The notes under the pieces were generated by a model. The model was not told the origin of the DNA and searched no databases. It saw nothing but the letters and a program-made list of their open reading frames with translations. Of a stretch of DNA of 64,000 nt, positions 33,969 to 42,317 are shown in pieces. Origin of the DNA: Lysobacter alkalisoli (GTDB taxonomy: Bacteria; Pseudomonadota; Gammaproteobacteria; Xanthomonadales; Xanthomonadaceae); NCBI RefSeq assembly GCF_006547045.1, contig NZ_CP041242.1, positions 62,001-126,000 on the forward strand. Direction: 5' to 3'. The first letter of the stretch is position 1; the number at the start of each line of letters is the position of its first letter. The translations under genes and the position numbers were made by a program.

Positions 33969-35537
33969 ATGTCGAATCGCAAACCTTTCGCTTCCGTTCG
34001 CTTGCTCCGGGCCAGATTGATCGGGCAGTTGTCGATGTTGTGTGCGACGGCGCTCCTGTTTGCAGGACCTGCATTCGCCCAGCTTCCAACCGCCCAGCAA
34101 GTCGCGGGCCAGATCCGGATCGGCTGGAACCTGGGTAACACCATGGAGGCGATCTGCAGCGAGACAGCCTGGGGCAATCCAGCCGCCACGCAGCAACTGG
34201 TCAACTCCGTGAAAGCTGCCGGCTTCAATGCCATCCGCATTCCGGCGGCCTGGGACTGTCACGCCAACCAGCAGACGCAGACCATCGACTCGACCTGGAT
34301 GGCGCGCGTCAAACAGGTGGTGGACTACGCGTACAGCCAGGACATGTACGTCGTTCTGAACATCCATTGGGATGGCGGCTGGCTCGAGGAGCACCCTTTC
34401 TACTCGCACCAGGCTGCGAACAACCAGAAGCAGTGGAACTACTGGACCCAGATCGCCAACACGTTCCGCAACTACAACGAACGCATGCTGTTCGCCGGCA
34501 CCAATGAAGTTCGCGCGAACTACGGTACGCCGACCACCGAGCACAACACCGTTCAACAGTCGTACAACCAGACATTCGTCGATGCCGTGCGCGCAACCGG
34601 CGGCAACAATGCGTCGCGCACGCTCATCGTGCAGACCTACAACACGAACGTGCAACACGGCCTCAACTTCTTCAACATGCCGTCGGACTCGATCGCCAAC
34701 CGGCTCATGGTCGAGGTCCACTACTACGATCCGTTCCAGTACACGCTGGATCCGGAGGGGAGCTGTTGGTATTGGGGCTCGCCCTATCCTCCACAAAGCG
34801 ATTGTTCCTGGGCCCAGGAGAGCTATGTCGACAGCCTCTTCTCGCAGGTTCGCGCCAGGTGGGTGGACAACGGCATCCCGGTGATCATCGGCGAGTACGG
34901 CGTCGAGTTTCGTTCGGGCATGAACCGGCAGTCGCGCGAGTACTACCTGGAATACATCAACCGCGCCGCCCGGCTCAATGGCATCAAGACCTTCTACTGG
35001 GATAACGGCACGGCCAATTTTGCGTTGTTCAACCGCTCCAATGGCTCGGTCGTCGATGCCGGTGCCCTCAACGCGATCAAGCGCGGTGCCGATTCCGGCC
35101 AGATCATTGCAAACGGTACGTATCGGGTGATTTCCCGACACAGCGGCAAGGCGCTCGACGTGAGCGGCCGCAGTACTGCCGACGGTGCAAACGTACTTCA
35201 GTGGACGTATGGCGGCGCCAACAACCAACGCTGGACGTTCACCCACCTCGGAAACAACACCTACCGGATCACTGGCGTTCAAAGCGGAAAGGCGTTGCAG
35301 GTAGCGAGCACATCGGCAGCGAATGGAACCAACGTGGACATTCGGACCTATACCGGCGCCAATAATCAGCGCTGGATTGTCTCGGCGACGAGCGGGGGCT
35401 TCTACCGGCTGTCACCGGTCAGCAGCACCGGCTCGGCGCTGGATGTCTCGGGCGTCTCTTCGTCCGATGGTGCAAACGTTCACCAGTGGGGCTGGTTGAA
35501 TGGCAACAATCAGCAGTGGGCGATCCAGGCTCCCTGA
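33969..35537 (+). CDS. Secreted GH5 endoglucanase (cellulase) with ricin-type lectin domain
   Basis: A 522-residue secreted enzyme. The signal peptide ends at about residue 38 (LCATALLFAGPAFAQ). The GH5 catalytic domain (about 40-370) shows IRIGWNLGNTMEAICSETAWG, IRIPAAW, the acid/base Glu180 in AGTNEVRA and the nucleophile Glu309 in IIGEYGVEF; it should cleave beta-1,4 glucan. After a short linker, residues about 381-520 form a ricin-B/CBM13-like domain with three repeats ending QRWTF, QRWIV and QQWAI, for sugar binding. The ATG at 33969 is preceded by GGGGGG only. It stands alone between a LysR fragment and a terminator and may have been acquired together with the block around it. Confidence 0.93.
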   Translation: MSNRKPFASVRLLRARLIGQLSMLCATALLFAGPAFAQLPTAQQVAGQIRIGWNLGNTMEAICSETAWGNPAATQQLVNSVKAAGFNAIRIPAAWDCHANQQTQTIDSTWMARVKQVVDYAYSQDMYVVLNIHWDGGWLEEHPFYSHQAANNQKQWNYWTQIANTFRNYNERMLFAGTNEVRANYGTPTTEHNTVQQSYNQTFVDAVRATGGNNASRTLIVQTYNTNVQHGLNFFNMPSDSIANRLMVEVHYYDPFQYTLDPEGSCWYWGSPYPPQSDCSWAQESYVDSLFSQVRARWVDNGIPVIIGEYGVEFRSGMNRQSREYYLEYINRAARLNGIKTFYWDNGTANFALFNRSNGSVVDAGALNAIKRGADSGQIIANGTYRVISRHSGKALDVSGRSTADGANVLQWTYGGANNQRWTFTHLGNNTYRITGVQSGKALQVASTSAANGTNVDIRTYTGANNQRWIVSATSGGFYRLSPVSSTGSALDVSGVSSSDGANVHQWGWLNGNNQQWAIQAP

Positions 35538-35566
35538 CCACCCTGGCGAGGATGTGGGATGTGAGT

Positions 35567-35594
35567 GGCGGTCACGGCTAGCGTCGTGACCGCC
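35567..35594 (+). terminator. Rho-independent-like terminator after the GH5 gene
   Basis: A 10-bp stem GGCGGTCACG (35567-35576) pairs with CGTGACCGCC (35585-35594) around an 8-nt loop, followed by TTCTT. It lies 30 nt after the endoglucanase stop. Confidence 0.8.
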
Positions 35595-35704
35595 TTCTTG
35601 CTGATTCGCTTGCAGGCGTGAGGCAGTCGCCGCAGTGCGACGCCGAGGCCAGTCGTCCGGTCTGCAACCGTTGGCGAGAGATCGAGTCGTTCCCCCAACC
35701 GACG

Positions 35705-36181
35705 TTACCCGAGTGGCAGCATCACCGTCATGTCGTGGATGGGTGACACGATGAAGCCGTGTTTGAGGTAGAACGCCTTCGCTTCTTCATCGATGGCGTG
35801 GCACAGCAGCGCACGGGCGCCTATCTGTTCGCAGGTCTGCAACGTCCGTTGTACGGCATCCTTGAGCAACCCCTGTCCGATCCCTTGGCCAACCCAGTCC
35901 GCGTGCACAGCCAAGCGCCCCAACACGATGACCGGGATCGGACTAGGCATGTTGCGTCGGATGCGGCCGGGCACATCTCCATGTGACACCGCGCCGGCCG
36001 CCAGCGCGTAGTAGCCCACGACGTGCTGCTGCTCGTCACAGACGACGAAACACCTCGATGCGCCAGACGCCTGATTCTGGCGCGCCCGCTCCAACAGCCA
36101 CTTTGTCAGTTCCGGTGCGCTGCAGCGGAAGTCGTCCAGCCGGTGCTCATCGTTGAGCGGGCTGGGGGCACTGAGCGGCAA
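35705..36181 (-). CDS. GNAT-family acetyltransferase toxin (TacT-like)
   Basis: A 158-residue GNAT acetyltransferase of the kind that pairs with DUF1778 antitoxins (TacT/AtaT group); these toxins acetylate the amino group of charged tRNA and stop translation. Acetyl-CoA binding motif: VLGRLAVHADWVGQGIGQGL; C-terminal YLKHGFIVSP has the conserved Tyr. The start is a TTG at 36181, three bases after the antitoxin stop, with GGGAG nine bases upstream. It is the second gene of a toxin-antitoxin operon. Confidence 0.88.
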   Translation of the reverse strand: MPLSAPSPLNDEHRLDDFRCSAPELTKWLLERARQNQASGASRCFVVCDEQQHVVGYYALAAGAVSHGDVPGRIRRNMPSPIPVIVLGRLAVHADWVGQGIGQGLLKDAVQRTLQTCEQIGARALLCHAIDEEAKAFYLKHGFIVSPIHDMTVMLPLG

Positions 36182-36184
36182 GGC

Positions 36185-36457
36185 TCAGCGCTCCCAGGGC
36201 GCCGGGGTGCTCAACAGGCGGCGGATCGCCGCATTGTCCTCCAGGGGCGCATCGAGCTGGGCATTGAAGCGCTGCAGGGCCTGCCGGCTCAGGGCGAACC
36301 GGGTTTGGTCGGCCAACACTTCTCGCGCCTTATCGCACACGGCGTCCAGGATGAACTCCGTGCGGTTCATGCCGCTGACTTCCACGGCATGGTCGATCAG
36401 CGCCTGCTTGGCGGCAGGCGCGCGGAAATTGATGACCTTGCTGGTGGCGGCGCTCAT
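36185..36457 (-). CDS. DUF1778 (RHH) antitoxin
   Basis: A 90-residue antitoxin: N-terminal ribbon-helix-helix (KVINFRAPAAKQALIDHAVE, then VSGMNRTEFILDAV) that binds DNA and represses its own operon, and a C-terminal tail that neutralises the GNAT toxin (ALSRQALQRFNAQLDAPLED, NAAIRRLLSTPAPWE). The ATG at 36457 is preceded by AGGAG eight bases upstream; a longer frame to 36550 has no signals and crosses the operator. Confidence 0.9.
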   Translation of the reverse strand: MSAATSKVINFRAPAAKQALIDHAVEVSGMNRTEFILDAVCDKAREVLADQTRFALSRQALQRFNAQLDAPLEDNAAIRRLLSTPAPWER

Positions 36458-36532
36458 GGCGAGTGCTCCTGTTCTGGTTGCCGGTCGTGCTGGCGTGGGG
36501 TGCTTCTGTATGGGCGCGCATATGTGGGCGCT

Positions 36533-36553
36533 TGTATGCACACTGTACATACA
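36533..36553. promoter_or_regulatory. Candidate operator of the toxin-antitoxin operon
   Basis: A 21-bp imperfect palindrome, TGTATG at 36533-36538 and CATACA at 36548-36553 with a near-symmetric centre. It lies about 76 nt upstream of the antitoxin start. The TGTATG half-site recurs at 36507-36512 (part of CTGTATGGG). RHH antitoxins bind such repeats. Inference from position. Confidence 0.45.
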
Positions 36554-36556
36554 TAC

Positions 36557-36582
36557 CGGAAATTGCTCAACTGCAATTTCCG
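36557..36582. terminator. Hairpin after recD
   Basis: A perfect 10-bp stem, CGGAAATTGC (36557-36566) and GCAATTTCCG (36573-36582), with a 6-nt loop, 6 nt beyond the recD stop. Leading out on the minus strand it is followed by GTATGTATG, not a U-tract. It may end recC-recB-recD transcription or insulate the toxin-antitoxin promoter. Confidence 0.55.
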
Positions 36583-36588
36583 CAGCAT

Positions 36589-38592
36589 TCAGTAGTCCGT
36601 GAACCCGAGCCGCCAGCCCAGGCCCGACCAGCGGCTGGCATGCCGCGCCAGCGCGGCTTCGATGATCCCGGCGCTGCCGGCCAGATGCAGTTCTCGGCGG
36701 GCGCGGGTGATGCCGGTGTAGACCAGCTCGCGCGAGAGCACGCGGGTGGAGCGCTCGGGCAGCAGCAGCCAGACTTCGTCGAATTCGGAGCCCTGCGCCT
36801 TGTGCACGGTCATGGCGAAGGCGCTTTCGTGGGCGGGCAGGGTGGCGGGGTGGAAGGGGCGCGGTTGCGATGGATCTTCACCGGGGAACCAGGCGACGAG
36901 GTGACCGTCGTCGTCGCGCAGGCAGATGCCGATGTCGCCGTTGAACAGGCGGTGGCGGTAGCTGTTCTGGGTGATCAGCAGCAGGCGGCCGTGGAAGTGG
37001 CCGGCGCCGCGGCCGCGCGAACCGCCTAGGCGGCTGCCGGACAGTATCGCTTCGACGCGGGCGTTGACGCTGCGTGCGCCCTGCGGGCCATCGCGCACGG
37101 CGGTGAGCAGGCGCAGGCGGGTGGCAAGGCGCAGCGCTTCGGCGGGACTGTCGGTCCGGGCCAGCGAGGTCCAGTGGGCGAGCAGGCGGTCGCGGTGGAC
37201 TTGCAGCGGATCGGCGAGGTCTTCGTGGAAGTGCACGCCGGGCAGGGTGGCGCCGCGCAGCAGGTCGAGCGTGCTGGTGGCGTCGCCGGTGCGGACGGCG
37301 ATGGCGAGCGGGGCCAGTTGCAGAGCGTCGTGCTGGCGGAAGCCACGGGTGAGGTGGACATGGCGGGCTGGGAAGGCGGGCGGGACATTGGAGACGGCTG
37401 CGGCCGACGCGGTGCCAAGCAGGGGTTGCAGCGCTTCGGCGTCGGCGGCGGTCAGGTGCGCGCCGTCGCCGGCCGCTAACAGGATGCCGGCCAGTACGTC
37501 GCCGGCTTCGACCGAGGGCAACTGGTCGGGGTCGCCGAGCAGGACCAGGCGCGCGCCGTCGGGCACGGCTTCGACCAGTTTGGTCATCAGCGGCAGGTCG
37601 ATCATCGAGGCTTCGTCGACCACCACCACGTCCAGCGGCAGCGGGTGGTCGGCGTGGTGACGGAAGCGCGGGGTGTCGGGGATCGTGCCGAGCAGGCGAT
37701 GCAGGGTGGTGCCGGTGGTCGGCAGTTGCGCGCACAGGCCGGCATCGATGCCGGCGGCTTCGAGTGTCTGCGCCGCGGCGCGCACGCTTTCGGCCATGCG
37801 TTCGGCGGCGCGGCCGGTCGGCGCGGCCAGAGCGATGCGCGGCGCGGCGCGGCCGGCGTGCCGGGCCTGCGCGACCAGCAGGGTCAGCAGGCGAGTGATG
37901 GTGGTGGTCTTGCCGGTGCCGGGCCCGCCGGTGACCAGCAGCAGGGCGTGACGTAGGGCGACGGCGGCGGCGCGGGCCTGTCGGTCTTCGTGGAAGGCGC
38001 CCTCATCCGCCCTTCGGGCACGTTGACTCGCGCCATCCATGGCGCTCGCCCTCCGGGCGACTTCGTCGTCCAAACCGGCAGTCCCTGCCGGTTTGTCTCC
38101 CGCTGGCGGGAGAAGGGAAGAAGTGGGGAACAGTTGCGCGAACAGCGGTGCGAGCGGGGTGGGGGCGTCGCCGGGCAATGGATGCGCGGCGATCCGGTGC
38201 AGTTGCAGCGCGAGCCGGCGTTCGTACTCGCGGTAACGGCGCAGGTAGAGCAGGCCGCGCCCTTCGAGAGTGTGTTCGAGGACCAGCGGTGCGTCGGTGG
38301 CAGCTTCAATATCGGCGGCTTCGGGCGTGGCGACCCAGCGTGAGGTGCCCAGCGCGCGCGTCCATGCTTCGGGCTCCGGCCACGGCAGCGGCGCCTCGAC
38401 CAGCATCTGCGGCTGCGCGGGATCGAAGCCGGCATGGCCCTGCGATACCGCCAGCGAGGCCAGCGCGGCGGCGGCCAGTACTTCATCGGGCGTGTCCGGG
38501 TCGAGCCGGCGCAGGCTCTGCGCGAGGGCGTGGTCGAGGGTGCGAAGTTGGCCGCTTTGCCACAGGGCGTTGAGCAGGGAGGGTGCGCTCAT
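36589..38592 (-). CDS. recD: Exodeoxyribonuclease V subunit alpha (RecD)
   Basis: A 667-residue SF1B helicase, the 5'-3' motor of RecBCD. Motifs: Walker A TGGPGTGKTTT (about 221-231), DEASMIDLPL (motif II), LLGDPDQLPSVEAG (motif III) and the C-terminal TVHKAQGSEFDEV with ITRARRELHLAG. It is longer than E. coli RecD (608). About 43 residues between PLFAQLFP and the HEDRQARAAA segment just before Walker A (about residues 156-199) come from a repeat element read in frame (see 37996-38125). Start overlaps the recB stop (ATGA). Confidence 0.95.
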   Translation of the reverse strand: MSAPSLLNALWQSGQLRTLDHALAQSLRRLDPDTPDEVLAAAALASLAVSQGHAGFDPAQPQMLVEAPLPWPEPEAWTRALGTSRWVATPEAADIEAATDAPLVLEHTLEGRGLLYLRRYREYERRLALQLHRIAAHPLPGDAPTPLAPLFAQLFPTSSLLPPAGDKPAGTAGLDDEVARRASAMDGASQRARRADEGAFHEDRQARAAAVALRHALLLVTGGPGTGKTTTITRLLTLLVAQARHAGRAAPRIALAAPTGRAAERMAESVRAAAQTLEAAGIDAGLCAQLPTTGTTLHRLLGTIPDTPRFRHHADHPLPLDVVVVDEASMIDLPLMTKLVEAVPDGARLVLLGDPDQLPSVEAGDVLAGILLAAGDGAHLTAADAEALQPLLGTASAAAVSNVPPAFPARHVHLTRGFRQHDALQLAPLAIAVRTGDATSTLDLLRGATLPGVHFHEDLADPLQVHRDRLLAHWTSLARTDSPAEALRLATRLRLLTAVRDGPQGARSVNARVEAILSGSRLGGSRGRGAGHFHGRLLLITQNSYRHRLFNGDIGICLRDDDGHLVAWFPGEDPSQPRPFHPATLPAHESAFAMTVHKAQGSEFDEVWLLLPERSTRVLSRELVYTGITRARRELHLAGSAGIIEAALARHASRWSGLGWRLGFTDY
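37996..38125. repeat. Repeat-type element inserted in frame in recD
   Basis: This segment holds CCCTCATCCGCCCTTCGGGC and two strong hairpins: CAAACCGGCAG (38071-38081) with CTGCCGGTTTG (38085-38095), and TCTCCCGC (38096-38103) with GCGGGAGA (38106-38113). Such blocks, with their GCGGGAGAAGGG tail, are common intergenic repeats in related genomes. Here it is read through in recD without stop, adding about 43 residues (with PAGDKPAGTAGLDDEVARRA inside) before the Walker A motif. Confidence 0.75.
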
Positions 38593-41500
38593 GGGGTGCC
38601 CTCGTGTATGCCCTCACCCCAACCCCTCTCCCGCGGGCGGGAGAGGGGCTCTTTGCCGGCGAACAGGGCGTCGAGGGCGTGCACCAGTTCCGGGGCGAAG
38701 TGGTGTGCGTGAATGCCGGGGGAGTCATCGCGAGTCGCGTCGAGGCCGCGGCAGAACAGGTAACGGATGCCACCGAAGTCGCGTTCGTAGTCGTAGCGGT
38801 CGCCGAGGCGGAAGCGCAGCCAGCGGTGCAGGGCCAGGGTGTAGATCAGCGCCTGCAGGTCGTACTCGCTGTGGGCCATGGCGGCGTCGAGCGCGGCGGC
38901 GTCGTAGCGCGGCAGGCGGTTGGACTTGTAGTCGAGCACGTACCAGCGGCCGTCATGGCAGTAGGTAAGGTCGATCAGGCCGGTCATCAGGCCTTCCAGC
39001 CGCTGGCGCAGACCGAAGCCGTGGCGCTCGCGGACCACCCCGTGCGCGTGCAGCAACTGCAGCAATGCGTCGACCCGGGTCGATTGCAGCGAGAACTGGA
39101 ACTCGATCTCCGGGCGGCGTTCGCCTGCCGGCACCTCGCACAGGCGCGTGCCCTCGGGCAGGGCGACGGTGAGGGTGTGGCCGACCAGCGCCGTGGTCAG
39201 GGCGATGCCGTCTTCGAGTTCGTCGCTGGCGTAGCCTTCCTGCTGCAACGCTTCGGCGATGACGGTGGCTTCATCGTCCGGTGCCGTCTCGCCCGGCCGC
39301 CAGCCGCGCCAGGCGGCGAAATCGACATGCTCCAGCGCGGCATGCAGGGCCACGCCGAAGCGGGTGCCGGCGAAACGCGGGTCGAAGCCATCGTCGTCGT
39401 CCTCCACCGGCGCGGGTTCGTCCTGGCCGCCGGGAACCGGCAGGGTCGACGCGCTGGACGGATCGTTGCCGGCGTCGCTGCCGGCATCGGCGTGCGCGAG
39501 CTGGGTGAAGCTGTACACCCACCAGTCGTGCGACAGCGGGCGGCTGGCCTCGCGCGCGGGGGGCACCGCGGCTTCGGATTCGGGCGGCAGGCGCGGCAGG
39601 TCGGTGGGCGGTGCGCCGGGGTCGAGGACGATGCCAGGCGTTCCGGCCAGCGCCTGCAGGTCGCGCAGCATCGGCGACAGCGGGCTGCGCTCGTGGTTGA
39701 AGAACGGGCCATGCGCGACCCACAGCGCGTGTTCGGCGCGGGTCAGGCCGACGTACAGCAGGCGTGCGTCCTCGGCGCGCTGTTCCTGCTTCCATTCGCT
39801 TTCGGCGTTGTTCCATTCCGCTTCGGGCAAGTCGAGCTTCCAGTGCAGGCGACGGCCGTCGGTGGCGTCGTGGACCACGCACTGGCGTGTCGGTGCCCTG
39901 GCATCGCGGCCGATGCCGACGAAGGGCAGGAACACCAGCGGATACTCCAGGCCCTTGCTCTTGTGCAGGGTGACGATCTTCACCCGGTGTGCGTCGGATT
40001 CCAGCCGCAGCAGCTGGGCCTCGTCGTTCTCGTCGGCGCTGGCGATGCGACGGCCAAGCCAGTCGACCAGGCCCTGCAGGCCGAGTGCTTGCCGGGCGGC
40101 CTCCTGCAGCAGTTCGGCCAGCTGCAGGTAGTTGCTGACCCGGCGCTCGCCGTCGAGCAGGCCGAGCAGGCGTCCGGATTGCGCCGCGCACAGCTCGCCG
40201 ACCAGCGCCAGCGGGCCGCCGCGCAGCAGGCGTTCGCGCCAGGTGAGCGCCTGGTGCTGCCAGTGGCGATGGGTGTTGGTGCTGCTGTCGTCGACGGGAC
40301 GGTCCAGTCGTTCGATGCCGGCCGCGTCGACGCCGACCAGCACCGTGGCCAGCGCCGCGCGCAGGCGGGCGTCGTCGGCGCCATGCAGCAGCGCCAGCAG
40401 CAGGATGTGCAGCTCACGTGCCTCGGTGGTGGCGAACAGGCTCTGCTTGCCGGCGGCGACCGCGGGAATGCCGACGTCGGCGAGCGCGCGCTGGACGCGG
40501 GTGGCCTCGGCATGGCTGCGCACCAGCACCGCGATGTCGCCGGGTCGCGCGGCGCGACCGTCGATCTTCGCGCGATGGTCGCGCTCGTCGCGCAGCACGG
40601 CATGGATCGCGGCGACGCAGGCCGCGGTGGCCAGCGCGCGCGAATCGGGCGCGCTCCATGGCTTGACCCTGCCCTTGTCGTCCGCCGCCGGATCGGGGGC
40701 GCGCCACAGGGTCAGCGCCGGCGCCACGGAGCCGGCGCGCCGGAAGTCGGCATCGCCGCGCTTGCCGCCGGGCTCGAGCGTGTGGAAGGCGATGCGTTCG
40801 TCGACGAAGGCGGTGTTGCCGGCCTGCGCGTACAGCGCGTCGATCGCCCGCAGCAGCGACGGCCGCGAGCGGAAGTTGTGCGACAACGCCGGCGCGGCCT
40901 CGGCGTCGGCGCGGGCGGCCAGGTAGGTGTGCACGTCGCCGCCGCGGAAACCGTAGATCGCCTGCTTGGGGTCGCCGATCAGGAACAGCGCCGGATCGCT
41001 TCCGGCCTGACCGAACACGCGCTTGAAGATGCGCCACTGGCGCGGGTCGGTGTCCTGGAACTCGTCGACCAGGGCGACGCGGTACTGCGTGCGCAGCGCG
41101 CGGACGAGCGCATCGCCCTGCGATCCGTCGAGCGCATCGGCGACGTCGTCGATCAGGTCATCGTAGGTCTGCACGCGGCGCTGGCGCTTGAGCGTGGCCA
41201 GTCGCGTGCGAGCGTCGTCGCGCAGGCGGTGCAGCAGGGCGGCGCGGCGGTGGGCACGGGCCGCTTCCATCGCATGCAGGGCATCGAGATGGTCGGCGAC
41301 CGCGGCGTTGAGGGGAGGCGAGGCGGGCGTCTTGCCGACATGCGCTTTCTTCGTGCCCGCGGTGAGCGCTTCGGTACGCAGTTTTTCAAGTTTCGGATGC
41401 GGCTCGGTGGACAGGTGCGGATCGGCGGCCCAGGCATGCAGCCACTGGCGCAGCTCTGCGACCCACTGTGGTTTGTACTGGTTGCCATTCATCACGCCGC

Positions 41501-42317
41501 CATCGATCGCGGCGCCGAGGGCGTCGAAAAAGGACTCGCCGTGCGCCTGCCAGGCCTGCTGCAGGTGGGTCGCGGTGGCATCGAGTCGGCGCTGCGCTGC
41601 ATCCAGCGCGTCGCTGTCGGCGTCCGGCGCGGGCGGCAACAGCACCGGCTCGCGCACCAGTGCCGGCAGGTCGGCCGCCAGCGCGGTCGGGCCTTCCTTC
41701 CACAACGTGTTCAGGTCGTCGGCGCCGGCCGCATCGGTCGCATGCGCGCGCCACAGGTCGGCGGCCACGTCCTCGCGCAGGCCGCGGTCGTTGGCCAGCA
41801 GTTCCGGCGGGTCGAAACCCTGGCCGCTTTCCAGCGCGTGCTCGCGCAGCACGCGGGCGCAGAAGCCGTGGATGGTGAAGATCGCGGCGAGGTCGATCTC
41901 GTCGACCGCGCGTTGCAGGCGCCGATGCAATGCGTCGACGGTTTCGCCGCTGCGGGCACGGTGGCCGTCGAGCAGGGCGCGGGTGAGCGCGGCCGCGGCC
42001 GGCTCTTCATCGACGTGCCCATCATCAGCATGCCCGTCATCGATCGACTCGTCACCGGCACGCCCGCCATCGACCAGCTCCAGTGCCAGTTGCAGGCGTT
42101 CGCGAATGCGCTTGCGCAGCTCCTGGGTCGCGGCTTCGGTGAAGGTGACGGCGAGGATCTGCGCCAGGCGCAGGTCGCGTTCGACCACCAGCCGGGCGAC
42201 CAGGGTGGCGAGGGTGAAGGTCTTGCCGGTACCGGCCGAGGCCTCGATCAGGCGCACGCCGGACAGTGGCAGGTCGAGCCAGGGGTCAGGCCACGGACCG
42301 CGCGGGGTGTCGCTCAT
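38589..42317 (-). CDS. recB: Exodeoxyribonuclease V subunit beta (RecB)
   Basis: A 1242-residue SF1A helicase-nuclease. Walker A EASAGTGKT (25-33), motif II VDEFQDTDPRQW, motif III LIGDPKQAIYGFRG, VTLHKSKGLEYPLVFLP and LYVGLTRAEHAL in the helicase; the C-terminal nuclease domain carries GLIDLTYCHDGRWYVLDYKS with the catalytic Asp and Lys. With RecC and RecD it repairs double-strand breaks and degrades foreign DNA. The last residues (EPLSRPRERGWGEGIHEG) are encoded by a repeat palindrome. Start and stop overlap recC and recD by 4 nt. Confidence 0.96.
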   Translation of the reverse strand: MSDTPRGPWPDPWLDLPLSGVRLIEASAGTGKTFTLATLVARLVVERDLRLAQILAVTFTEAATQELRKRIRERLQLALELVDGGRAGDESIDDGHADDGHVDEEPAAAALTRALLDGHRARSGETVDALHRRLQRAVDEIDLAAIFTIHGFCARVLREHALESGQGFDPPELLANDRGLREDVAADLWRAHATDAAGADDLNTLWKEGPTALAADLPALVREPVLLPPAPDADSDALDAAQRRLDATATHLQQAWQAHGESFFDALGAAIDGGVMNGNQYKPQWVAELRQWLHAWAADPHLSTEPHPKLEKLRTEALTAGTKKAHVGKTPASPPLNAAVADHLDALHAMEAARAHRRAALLHRLRDDARTRLATLKRQRRVQTYDDLIDDVADALDGSQGDALVRALRTQYRVALVDEFQDTDPRQWRIFKRVFGQAGSDPALFLIGDPKQAIYGFRGGDVHTYLAARADAEAAPALSHNFRSRPSLLRAIDALYAQAGNTAFVDERIAFHTLEPGGKRGDADFRRAGSVAPALTLWRAPDPAADDKGRVKPWSAPDSRALATAACVAAIHAVLRDERDHRAKIDGRAARPGDIAVLVRSHAEATRVQRALADVGIPAVAAGKQSLFATTEARELHILLLALLHGADDARLRAALATVLVGVDAAGIERLDRPVDDSSTNTHRHWQHQALTWRERLLRGGPLALVGELCAAQSGRLLGLLDGERRVSNYLQLAELLQEAARQALGLQGLVDWLGRRIASADENDEAQLLRLESDAHRVKIVTLHKSKGLEYPLVFLPFVGIGRDARAPTRQCVVHDATDGRRLHWKLDLPEAEWNNAESEWKQEQRAEDARLLYVGLTRAEHALWVAHGPFFNHERSPLSPMLRDLQALAGTPGIVLDPGAPPTDLPRLPPESEAAVPPAREASRPLSHDWWVYSFTQLAHADAGSDAGNDPSSASTLPVPGGQDEPAPVEDDDDGFDPRFAGTRFGVALHAALEHVDFAAWRGWRPGETAPDDEATVIAEALQQEGYASDELEDGIALTTALVGHTLTVALPEGTRLCEVPAGERRPEIEFQFSLQSTRVDALLQLLHAHGVVRERHGFGLRQRLEGLMTGLIDLTYCHDGRWYVLDYKSNRLPRYDAAALDAAMAHSEYDLQALIYTLALHRWLRFRLGDRYDYERDFGGIRYLFCRGLDATRDDSPGIHAHHFAPELVHALDALFAGKEPLSRPRERGWGEGIHEGTP
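38611..38650. repeat. Palindromic repeat forming the 3' end of recB
   Basis: CCCTCACCCCAA leads into a perfect 12-bp inverted repeat, CCCCTCTCCCGC (38623-38634) and GCGGGAGAGGGG (38637-38648), with a 2-nt loop. This is the same general type as the element in recD and as the repeat-like sequence at 57560-57655. It lies within the last 20 codons of recB, with the recD start immediately downstream. Confidence 0.75.
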
